DNA of 64,000 nt from contig LADR01000049.1 in assembly GCA_000961655.1 (NCBI GenBank), forward strand, positions 1 through 64,000. Reading direction: 5' to 3'. The number at the start of each line of letters is the position of its first letter. The first letter of the stretch is position 1. Origin of the DNA: Desulfatitalea sp. BRH_c12. GTDB taxonomy: Bacteria > Desulfobacterota > Desulfobacteria > Desulfobacterales > Desulfosarcinaceae. Position numbers and translations under genes: made by a program. The notes beneath the pieces are model-generated. The model worked only from the letters and a program-made list of their open reading frames with translations, was not told where the DNA came from and did not search any database. Of this stretch, positions 37,860 through 45,254 are shown in pieces.

Positions 37860-38181
37860 GGTTTTCCGATGCCATAGTGTTGTGGACCCGATGAACGCCA
37901 TGCCCTGGCAGGGCAAACGAAGTTGCGTTCCGCTTTCTCCCGACCTTTGCTGCGCCCGCGCCTCCCGATGGGCCACGATCCATAATGCGGTCGCCGGCCC
38001 TTTTGGAGAATCAAGTTGCCTGACCCGCTGGAATGGGATACCGTTGCTCAGTTTACCCGAGGGCAGCGTACACTATCAGCCGGTTTTGTTGCTTGAATAC
38101 ATGTACCATGGTCAACGGGTGTTTGTTAAGGGTGAAGGAACATTCAAACGAAATCGATGCGGGGGTGGCCTGCCGGAAGTC
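37860..38181. other. Intergenic region upstream of dgt
   Basis: 322 bp between two divergent genes. The dgt frame stays open through it, but the encoded extension lacks any recognisable domain or ribosome-binding site. A short palindrome (TGCCCTGGCAGGGCA) is at about 37901-37915. I see no other feature. Confidence 0.4.
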
Positions 38182-39231
38182 ATGACATTACGTGAACAAT
38201 TCGAAAAACGCGAAGCCAACTTCATGTCGCCCTATGGTTGCCTGAGCGCCCAATCCCGGGGCCGCGTGAAACCCGAACCTGAATGCTCCATCCGCACCGC
38301 CTTTCAGGTGGATAAGGACCGGATCCTGTTCAGCAATGCCTTTCGGCGCCTCAAGCACAAAACCCAGGTTTTTCTCAATCCGTCGGGCGACGAATACCGC
38401 ACGCGCCTGACCCATACCCTGGAGGTGGCCCAAATCGCCCGAACGATCGGCCGCGCTATGTTTCTGAACGAGGATCTGGCCGAAGCCATCGCCTTGGGTC
38501 ACGATTTGGGACATACGCCCTTCGGCCATGGCGGCGAACTGGTGCTCAAGGAAATATTCTCGGATACCTTTTCGCACCCGAACCAGGGCGTGCGGGTCGT
38601 CCAGTTGCTCGAAAACGGCGGCCTGGGGCTGAATCTCACCTTTGAGGTCCGGGATGGTATTGCCAAGCATTCCAAGGGGTACGGCAAGATCATTCCCGAC
38701 GATCCGCGGGAATTGCCCAGCACCATGGAAGGCAGGGTGGTGCGTGTTGCCGATATCATGGCCTATCTGAATCACGATCTGGATGATGCTATCCGCAGCG
38801 GTGTCATTTGCGAAGCGGACATTCCCGACGAATGCGTGCGGGTACTGGGGACTTCCCCCGATGAACGCATTACGACCATGATGGCCGATTTAATCGCCCA
38901 AACCAGTCCGCGAGAGGGCCAGTTGGTTCTCAATATGAGCGACACGGTGTTCGGGGCGATGAGCGAACTGCGCCAGTTTCTTTATGACCACGTGTACCGT
39001 TCGCCCATGGTGCACAACGAATTCATCAAAGCGAAAAAAATCATGTCCGAGCTTTACGCGCACCTGCTGACCAATGAAACCTTGTTGGCGGTGGAATTGC
39101 AGAAAATGCGCCTGCCGGACAATAACCACAGCTCAAAAGAGCGCATGGTATGCGATTTATTGGCATGCATGACCGATCGGTACGCCCTCTCGCTGTATGA
39201 ACGGACCTTTTTTCCTGCCCAGATGGGCTGA
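38182..39231 (+). CDS. dgt: Deoxyguanosinetriphosphate triphosphohydrolase-like protein
   Basis: HD-domain dNTP triphosphohydrolase, 349 residues from ATG 38182 with GGAAG upstream. The N-terminus reads MTLREQFEKREANFMSPYG, typical of the type 2 (Dgt-like) subfamily. Metal ligands: RTRLTHTLEV (His), ALGHDLGHTPFGHGGE (HD pair) and later GHDLG/DIMAYLNHDLDD. Expected to trim dNTP pools; relatives need a dNTP activator. Followed within 20 bp by the YkgJ gene. Confidence 0.92.
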   Translation: MTLREQFEKREANFMSPYGCLSAQSRGRVKPEPECSIRTAFQVDKDRILFSNAFRRLKHKTQVFLNPSGDEYRTRLTHTLEVAQIARTIGRAMFLNEDLAEAIALGHDLGHTPFGHGGELVLKEIFSDTFSHPNQGVRVVQLLENGGLGLNLTFEVRDGIAKHSKGYGKIIPDDPRELPSTMEGRVVRVADIMAYLNHDLDDAIRSGVICEADIPDECVRVLGTSPDERITTMMADLIAQTSPREGQLVLNMSDTVFGAMSELRQFLYDHVYRSPMVHNEFIKAKKIMSELYAHLLTNETLLAVELQKMRLPDNNHSSKERMVCDLLACMTDRYALSLYERTFFPAQMG

Positions 39232-39246
39232 CACGTGATTGGCACC

Positions 39247-39867
39247 ATGACGAACTTCCAACACACTCTGAATAAGGTAGACGACGTTTTCAAACGCATG
39301 GATCAGTCGTATCGGCAGACGGCCGCCGAGCTCGGTTTTGTGTGTGCAGGATGTGAAGAGAACTGTTGCCGGACGCTTTTTCATCATCATACACTGATAG
39401 AATATCTCTACCTGCGCGAGGGCCTCTCCACGCTGCCGACCGAGCTTCACCGACTAGCTGTCCAGCGCGCCGCCGAGGTTCTTGAGCGGACGGATACCGC
39501 GCAGGACCGCGCGGTGAAACGCATGTGCCCTTTGAACATCGACGGCCGCTGTATCGTGTATGCGCATCGCCCGATGATTTGTCGCCTGCACGGCATACCG
39601 CATTCCTTGCGGCGGCCCGACGGCCTGCGGCAAGTCGGACCGGGTTGCGCCGATTTCGATCGCCAATACGCGGGAACGGATCCCATTCGCCTGGACCGAA
39701 CGCCCCTGTACGCCGCATTGGCCGAACTGGAAAGAGAGCTGCGCCAAAACTTGCGGTTCACACGGAAACTCAAAATGACGATCGCCCAGATGATCACTGA
39801 GACCATTTGCATAGCGCCGGCAGCGCCGTCTTCAGGAAAAAACGATGAAATACATCAGCACCCTTAA
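39247..39867 (+). CDS. YkgJ-family cysteine-cluster protein
   Basis: About 206 residues. A cysteine-rich metal-site pattern of the CxxCxxxCC kind (FVCAGCEENCC, about 32-42) with later CPLNIDGRCIVYAHRPMICRLHG, the conserved 'YxxRPxxCRxxG' signature, and a further Cys in GPGCADF. Such proteins are thought to bind zinc or an Fe-S cluster; the function is unknown. Start ATG 39247 (a GTG at 39235 is possible). Overlaps the next YkgJ gene by 23 bp. Confidence 0.85.
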   Translation: MTNFQHTLNKVDDVFKRMDQSYRQTAAELGFVCAGCEENCCRTLFHHHTLIEYLYLREGLSTLPTELHRLAVQRAAEVLERTDTAQDRAVKRMCPLNIDGRCIVYAHRPMICRLHGIPHSLRRPDGLRQVGPGCADFDRQYAGTDPIRLDRTPLYAALAELERELRQNLRFTRKLKMTIAQMITETICIAPAAPSSGKNDEIHQHP

Positions 39868-40630
39868 ACTTGACCAGATCCCGGGGCGCCCACTGGCGGC
39901 CAGCGACACATTCGACTTCCGCTGCCATGCGGGTTTAGCGTGCTTTACCCAATGCTGCCGCAATCTGAATTTGTTTCTATACCCGTATGACGTGCTGCGC
40001 CTGAAACAAAACCTGGGCATCGAATCCGATCGCTTCATCGACCAGCATGTGGATGTCGTCCTGCGCGACGGCCATCATTTTCCCGAAGTGCTCCTGAAAA
40101 TGGCCGAAAACGACCAGCGCACCTGCCCTTTCCTGGAAAGCGAAGGATGCCGCGTTTACCCCGACCGGCCCCATACCTGCCGCACCTTTCCCGTAGAGCA
40201 AGGGGTGCTGTTCGACGCGGCGACCGGAGGGAGCACAGCGGTCTCTTTTTTCCGCCCGCCCGATTTCTGTCTGGGGCAACATGAAAGTCAGCAATGGACA
40301 GTGGCGGCCTGGAATCGAGATCAGGAAGCTCAACGCCATCACACGATCAATTTGCGCTGGGCGGAAGTCCGCCGCCTTTTCGAGAACGACCCGTGGGGCG
40401 CTGAGGGGCCGCAGGGCGCCAAAGCCCGCATGGCTTTCATGGCCGCCTACAACCTGGATCGCTTCAGGGAATTTATCTTCGACAGCAGCTTTCTGAAACG
40501 CTACCATGTCCAGTCCGCGCTGGTCAAAAAGATGAAAAAGGGTGACGAAGCATTGCTGACCTTCGGCTTCGAGTGGATTCGCCATTTCATCTGGGGCATC
40601 TCCTCTGCCCAGATTCGGCCCCGACGCTGA
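39845..40630 (+). CDS. YkgJ-family cysteine-cluster protein, second copy
   Basis: 261 residues. Cysteine cluster RCHAGLACFTQCCRNLNLFL (about 26-40), followed by CPFLESEGCRVYPDRPHTCRTFP and a C-terminal DFCLGQ. Longer than the preceding YkgJ protein by an extra C-terminal helical half containing NLDRFREFIFDSSF. It overlaps the upstream YkgJ gene by 23 bp, so the two are coupled. It is closer to the YkgJ protein at 55753 (shared LNxxLxPYDVLxL segment) than to its neighbour. Confidence 0.87.
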   Translation: MKYISTLKLDQIPGRPLAASDTFDFRCHAGLACFTQCCRNLNLFLYPYDVLRLKQNLGIESDRFIDQHVDVVLRDGHHFPEVLLKMAENDQRTCPFLESEGCRVYPDRPHTCRTFPVEQGVLFDAATGGSTAVSFFRPPDFCLGQHESQQWTVAAWNRDQEAQRHHTINLRWAEVRRLFENDPWGAEGPQGAKARMAFMAAYNLDRFREFIFDSSFLKRYHVQSALVKKMKKGDEALLTFGFEWIRHFIWGISSAQIRPRR

Positions 40631-40697
40631 GAGCAACTGCGTTGCCCAACCTGTTCTTGAGGTTTATACTGGATTAGTAAAAAGGGACTTTGATTGC

Positions 40698-41513
40698 CTA
40701 CAGGATACCTTCGGGCATGGGAGCGATCTTCTCACCTCCCAACACATAACCGCCATCGAGGCGCACCACGCTGCCGGTCATAAACGGGGCGTCTTCTATG
40801 ATGAAGCGCACCATTTTAGTCACATCCTCTTTGCGCCCCGTACGGCCGAGCAGGGTATGCGCCGTAACAGCGGCTTTCTGTTCATCGCTGAGCAGGCTCC
40901 AACCACGGGTGCCCTCCGCATGGCGCGTTTCGAAGATACCCAGCATGATTTCATTCACCCGCACCTCGGGCGCGCCCAGCCGTGCCCAGGTTTCGGTCAA
41001 AAGGCTGATGCCCCTGTTAGCGGCGGCGTATCCTTCGTTGAAAAGATAACTGGCCGGTCCGCTGCGCCCGACAATGCCTGCAATCGAGGAAAAAGTGATC
41101 ACCACGCCATCGCCGCTCGATTTCAGGTGGGGCAAGGCGGCCGCAAACACCCACTGCTTGGCGCGCAGGGTCGTGGCCAGTTCCAGATCCCATTGATCAG
41201 GCACATACGGGCCATGGACGACAGGCCAGCCACCACGTTCGATGTTGTTGATCAAAATATCCAAACGGCCGAAGCGTGCGATCACCGTTTCGATCAACGC
41301 CGCAATGGCGCCGTTATCCAGAAGATTCACACCGACGATCAGATGCGCGTGTCCCGCCAGCGCAGCATCTTTTTCCAGAGCCGGTAAGCTTTCGGGCCAA
41401 TCATAATGGGTATACACGACCTTGGCCCCGGCTGCGGCCAGACTCAAACCGACGGCCTTGCCGATGCCCTTGACGCTTCCCAGGACCAGGGCGACTTTTC
41501 CTGTGATTTCCAT
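40698..41513 (-). CDS. Short-chain dehydrogenase/reductase family protein, atypical active site
   Basis: 271 residues from ATG 41513, which has AAGGAGAAG upstream. Rossmann fold with cofactor loop GSVKGIGKA, DILINNIER (NNAG-like) and a catalytic Ser in TFSSIAG. The usual YxxxK reads YLFNE, with Glu replacing the catalytic Lys (about 155-159), so oxidoreductase activity is doubtful unless the real Lys lies elsewhere. The C-terminal GGYVLGGEKI is family-like. Its frame opens over the end of the flavoprotein gene. Confidence 0.8.
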   Translation of the reverse strand: MEITGKVALVLGSVKGIGKAVGLSLAAAGAKVVYTHYDWPESLPALEKDAALAGHAHLIVGVNLLDNGAIAALIETVIARFGRLDILINNIERGGWPVVHGPYVPDQWDLELATTLRAKQWVFAAALPHLKSSGDGVVITFSSIAGIVGRSGPASYLFNEGYAAANRGISLLTETWARLGAPEVRVNEIMLGIFETRHAEGTRGWSLLSDEQKAAVTAHTLLGRTGRKEDVTKMVRFIIEDAPFMTGSVVRLDGGYVLGGEKIAPMPEGIL

Positions 41514-41602
41514 GATCTTCTCCTTCTGAAGACGCCCTGCGAGCGCGGCATCACTGTTCATGGTTCCTGTCTGTATAGACACAGAGGGTCCCGTCAGCCC
41601 CT

Positions 41603-42196
41603 TTACTGCCATCCGGACAGATGGCGCTCAGCCTTGGCCCAGAATTGATCGACGCGAGCCGGCGTCAGACATTCGCTTTTGTACAGTGACAACATTCTGA
41701 ACCGGCATTTCGGCGCGCACGTTCCAACAATGGCTGTTTTTAGAATTCTCTTCAGCGGCTGTCGCATGACGATACGATCAACCCACCATGGGGCGCCTAA
41801 TGACGTGAGGACCAGCATCTCGCGAAGATGATGCAATCTGGGGCGGATCGGCCCATAGCCGGTTGAATGGTCGTAGGCCACCCCGGGTGCCCAGACGCGA
41901 TCGAACCAGCCCTTGAGAATGGCGGGGAAACCGAACCACCAGGTGGGGAATACCAAAACAATCGCCTCGGCGGAATGGAGTCGTTCGACCTGAGAGGCTA
42001 CCGATTGCACCCAAAAAGGCTCTTGGTAGTAACTTGCCCTTTCAGCAGGAAGCATTGCAGCGTCGAACCCCTCCGCATACAAGTCCTCTAAGACGACATC
42101 ATGCCTGGCCAGATGAAGCCTATCGACAACACGCGCCGACATGGAGGCACATAGACTTTCTGACAGCGGGTGGGCCTTTACCACTAAGCAGCGCAT
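41603..42196 (-). CDS. NAD(P)H:quinone oxidoreductase-like flavodoxin-fold protein
   Basis: 197 residues. Flavodoxin-2 fold with FMN/FAD loop VVKAHPLSESLCASM and the core motif LVFPTWWFGFPAILKGWFDR (about 79-98), then GYDHSTGYG-like YDHSTGYGP, as in the KefF/MdaB/NQO1 group. It probably reduces quinones by two electrons, with unknown physiological substrate. Located 90 bp before the SDR gene and same-stranded. Confidence 0.88.
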   Translation of the reverse strand: MRCLVVKAHPLSESLCASMSARVVDRLHLARHDVVLEDLYAEGFDAAMLPAERASYYQEPFWVQSVASQVERLHSAEAIVLVFPTWWFGFPAILKGWFDRVWAPGVAYDHSTGYGPIRPRLHHLREMLVLTSLGAPWWVDRIVMRQPLKRILKTAIVGTCAPKCRFRMLSLYKSECLTPARVDQFWAKAERHLSGWQ

Positions 42197-42373
42197 AAGA
42201 GACTGGGTCCTTTGGCCCTCAACATTTCAGCCACGATCTACTTTGCCAAGTGTTCTTCATCCGATGCTTGCGCTTTTTCATTCTTGCACGCGTTGCCGAT
42301 GATATCCTGTTCAGGTGTTTTTTGAAAGTGCAAGGATGAACGGTTACCCAATGCATGGAATGGATCGGCTGGT

Positions 42374-42868
42374 TTACGAGGCCCCTTGCGCAGCAGACCG
42401 AATCCGGCGGCCTTTCCAGCCATACAGCAGGCCCGACAGGCCGAAAATGATCGAAAAACCAGTAATGATATTTGCTGCTCGGCTGCGCGCGGCTCGCAGC
42501 GGTACATTCGGCGCGGCCAAAGCGTCCGCCGCATCACCGCCCTCGGCCACTGTAAGGTCCAGGCGCAACCGATGACCCATGCCATCGGTGACCACGGCCT
42601 GCCAGCGGCCGGTGCTGTCGGGCCTGAACATCATGACGCCGTTACGATCGGTGCGGCCGGTTTGAAATGCGATCTGAGCATTGGGCGGCGTGATCTCCAC
42701 GGCCGCGTAACACATAGGTTCGCCGTCATCGTACACGGCCGTGACCAGATAGCCCTGGGCCGGTGCGATGGAACCCTCCACGCCGTGACAACCGCCCGGC
42801 GGTGATCGCAGCAAAAGGATCCCCAGAATCACTGTTGCAATGATGGACGCTCTGCCAGTAGTTTTCAT
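42374..42868 (-). CDS. Small periplasmic anchored protein, NikL-like
   Basis: 164 residues from ATG 42868, 1 bp after the permease stop, behind GAGGAG. Signal peptide (residues 1-25), then an Ig-like/carboxypeptidase-regulatory domain (GYLVTAVYDDGEPMCYAAVE ... TDRNGVMMFRPDSTGRW), and a C-terminal membrane helix (about 127-148, NIITGFSIIFGLSGLLYG). This layout resembles NikL, an auxiliary component of ECF-type nickel transporters, often found with the DUF4198 protein NikK. That is an inference from layout and from the DUF4198 neighbour; no ECF module lies in the window. Confidence 0.6.
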   Translation of the reverse strand: MKTTGRASIIATVILGILLLRSPPGGCHGVEGSIAPAQGYLVTAVYDDGEPMCYAAVEITPPNAQIAFQTGRTDRNGVMMFRPDSTGRWQAVVTDGMGHRLRLDLTVAEGGDAADALAAPNVPLRAARSRAANIITGFSIIFGLSGLLYGWKGRRIRSAAQGAS

Positions 42869-42869
42869 T

Positions 42870-44279
42870 TCAGTGCTCCTCGCGGGCTGTTTCATTCACG
42901 ATGACCTTCGCCATTGGCGACCGATGGCTGAAGAAAAAATAGACGACCAGGCCGACGGCAATGGTAGCCAGGCCACACAGGGCGGCCACGGGCCGGCTTT
43001 GAATCGACAAGAAGATGATGGCCCCGTTGCCCAGGATGAACACCAGCGGGGTAATGGGATACCCGAAGGTTTTATATATTTCCTGCGTTCGATCGGCTTT
43101 CCGGCGGATCCGCATCAAGCCGATAACGGTCAGCATGGCGCACAACGACAGGGTGAAACCGATATAAATCAGCAGGGTATCAAAAGAGGCCGTAAGCACA
43201 ATCCCTATAGCCAAGGCCGCTTGCAGGAAAATGGACGCTGCCGGCGTCTTGCGATCCATGTTCAATCGGCCGAAAATCCCGAAGAAGAGGCCGTCTAGTG
43301 ACATGGCATAGTAGATGCGCGGTCCGGTCATGATCATGGCGCTGAGCACGGAGAGAAGCCCCATTGCCACAGCGCCGCTGAACAGTTTGCTGATATCGGC
43401 GCCGAACAGGGCGATGGCCGATTTGTCGCCCACCTCGAGCACCCCCTGCATCTGCTCGGCTGGTAGGGCGTAAATGTAGACGACGTTCAGCAGCACATAC
43501 AAGCAAATCACCGCAAACGTGCCCAATGTCAAGGCCAGGGGAATATTGCGGCGCGGATCGATGATTTCACCCCCCAAGTAGGCGGCCGCGTTCCAACCGC
43601 TGTAGGCAAAGGAGACAAAAATCAAGGCCACCGCGAACTTCTCGGCCGTAAGCGGCACGGATGCAGGCGTTGAAAAGTTGGCCGCCGACCCGGTGCCAAA
43701 AAGAAATCCGGCCAGAATAAAAACCAGAACCAGGGCAATCTTGAAAACGGTGAGACCGTTTTGAACATTACTGCCCACATGCAAACTGTAGTAATGGAGC
43801 ATTGAAAAAAGGACTATGGCCGCGATGGCCGTCAGGGTCAGTGGCGATACGGCCAAAAGGCGAACGCCCCATAATGCCAGTACCAGCGGCTCGCCCACCG
43901 GAATGGACAAGGCCTGGAAGGCGTACGTGGCAAAAGCGGTGGCTGCGGCGGCGATGGGTGCCGAAAAACCGACAAACAGGGAGATCCAGCCGGATAAAAA
44001 GCCGATGGGTTTGCCGAAACTCTCTTTCAAAAAGACATATTCGCCGCCCGCCCGGGGATAGCGCGCCCCCAGTTCGCCATAACAGAGGGCGCCGCACAAA
44101 GCGAAGAAGCCGCCGCACAGCCAGCAGAGCAACAGCATCCGCGGCGAACCCAATTCCGCCAGGATGAAGCCGGAGGTGGTGAAAATGCCGGTGCCCACCA
44201 TATTGGCGATCACCAGGGTCGTAGCGGAAAAAAGCCCCATCTCCCTGCGCAAGCCGTTCCCGTTAAGCCTGTTCTTCAT
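42870..44279 (-). CDS. APC-superfamily amino-acid permease
   Basis: 469 residues with about 12 transmembrane helices. The N-terminus has the LAT/APC motif VIANMVGTGIFTTSGF and an early EYVFLKESFGKPIGFLSGWI segment like other APC proteins (yhdG/LAT-like). Substrate not determinable. It is 118 bp downstream of DUF4198 and abuts the NikL-like gene. If the group handles nickel, a ligand such as histidine could be carried, but nothing in the sequence shows that. Confidence 0.88.
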   Translation of the reverse strand: MKNRLNGNGLRREMGLFSATTLVIANMVGTGIFTTSGFILAELGSPRMLLLCWLCGGFFALCGALCYGELGARYPRAGGEYVFLKESFGKPIGFLSGWISLFVGFSAPIAAAATAFATYAFQALSIPVGEPLVLALWGVRLLAVSPLTLTAIAAIVLFSMLHYYSLHVGSNVQNGLTVFKIALVLVFILAGFLFGTGSAANFSTPASVPLTAEKFAVALIFVSFAYSGWNAAAYLGGEIIDPRRNIPLALTLGTFAVICLYVLLNVVYIYALPAEQMQGVLEVGDKSAIALFGADISKLFSGAVAMGLLSVLSAMIMTGPRIYYAMSLDGLFFGIFGRLNMDRKTPAASIFLQAALAIGIVLTASFDTLLIYIGFTLSLCAMLTVIGLMRIRRKADRTQEIYKTFGYPITPLVFILGNGAIIFLSIQSRPVAALCGLATIAVGLVVYFFFSHRSPMAKVIVNETAREEH

Positions 44280-44397
44280 GGTTGCATTCCATTCAATTCA
44301 AGAAGCAAACTGCCTTGTGGGCCCATGACGCTTCCGTTTTTTAGGACTACGGGCGGCGGCCACCCGTCTTCGGTTTGGAAAAGTGACCCGGCCCTTG

Positions 44398-45207
44398 CTA
44401 CCGGACCTCGAACGCAAAGGTCACGTTGACCATGGACGCGTCGCACATGTTTTTGTCCGGATAGGCGCTCTTGCTGGAAAGCACGATCAGCCAGTGCCCG
44501 GCTCGGTCCGGGACAATCACGGCGCGGCCCTGATCGTCGGTCACGGTTTCCACGGGGTAATGTCCGCCTGAATACCCCTTGCCCGTCGCTGCCTGTTGGC
44601 CCTGTTTTTGCTCTTCGAATCCGGCATAGACAGCTTTGACCTGCGCGCCGGCCAGCGGCTTACCCTGGTACATGACGATTAGTGGGAAGTTCCCGCCGAC
44701 CTTCACCTGCAGGGGATCGCTGTCCGGCATCAGCTCAAGGGTTTGACCGCTGTCCGCGCCGAAGTTTTTCGGGTCGCCACCGGCGATGAGAACGGTTTTG
44801 GCCGCGATCTCGAAATGGGTGCATGTGACAGAGTTGGCGATCTCCTGCTTATGGCCCCATTTACGGCCTTCCGGTGTCATGCTGAAAAAACCTGACTTGA
44901 TCCGGGCGGTAATGATGTAGGCGCCGGCTTTGTCTACTTTGATACGATAGCTGTCCACGGTTGTCCGTTCAAGATCGACGGTGCGGCCATCAGGATCCAG
45001 GGCCTGAATCGCTTCGACCTGGTCCGCTTTGACCGCCTGGTCCGAACGCCCAGCCGGGTACTTGTGGCCCCAGCCGATGCCGACCTCTACGGTGGTTCCC
45101 ACTTGCGGGTAGTAATTCATGGGATTGAGCCAGAGCATATGCGCGCTGGCCGGCCCCGCGCAAAGCGCAGGCAGAAGAAATAGTGCTAAAAAGAAGACTC
45201 TTTTCAT
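44398..45207 (-). CDS. DUF4198 periplasmic protein (NikK-like)
   Basis: 269 residues. Signal peptide MKRVFFLALFLLPALCAGP, with the likely cut ASA|HMLW, which would leave an N-terminal His on the mature protein, as in other DUF4198/NikK members and some copper proteins. The body is beta-rich with two Ig-like halves. DUF4198 proteins accompany nickel/cobalt uptake systems. It sits between the TP-methylase lipoprotein and the permease, all same-stranded. Confidence 0.85.
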   Translation of the reverse strand: MKRVFFLALFLLPALCAGPASAHMLWLNPMNYYPQVGTTVEVGIGWGHKYPAGRSDQAVKADQVEAIQALDPDGRTVDLERTTVDSYRIKVDKAGAYIITARIKSGFFSMTPEGRKWGHKQEIANSVTCTHFEIAAKTVLIAGGDPKNFGADSGQTLELMPDSDPLQVKVGGNFPLIVMYQGKPLAGAQVKAVYAGFEEQKQGQQAATGKGYSGGHYPVETVTDDQGRAVIVPDRAGHWLIVLSSKSAYPDKNMCDASMVNVTFAFEVR

Positions 45208-45254
45208 CGTTGCTTCCTTTGTGTGTGAGAAATCGGTTGATTGTTCTTTGGATG

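Noticed and set aside
37858-38181. N-terminal extension of dgt
   Set aside because: The frame is open for 108 codons before the dgt start but encodes nothing recognisable, and ATG 38182 has a ribosome-binding site and matches the family start.
42238-42585. 115-residue minus-strand frame
   Set aside because: Overlaps the NikL-like gene in another frame with no family resemblance.
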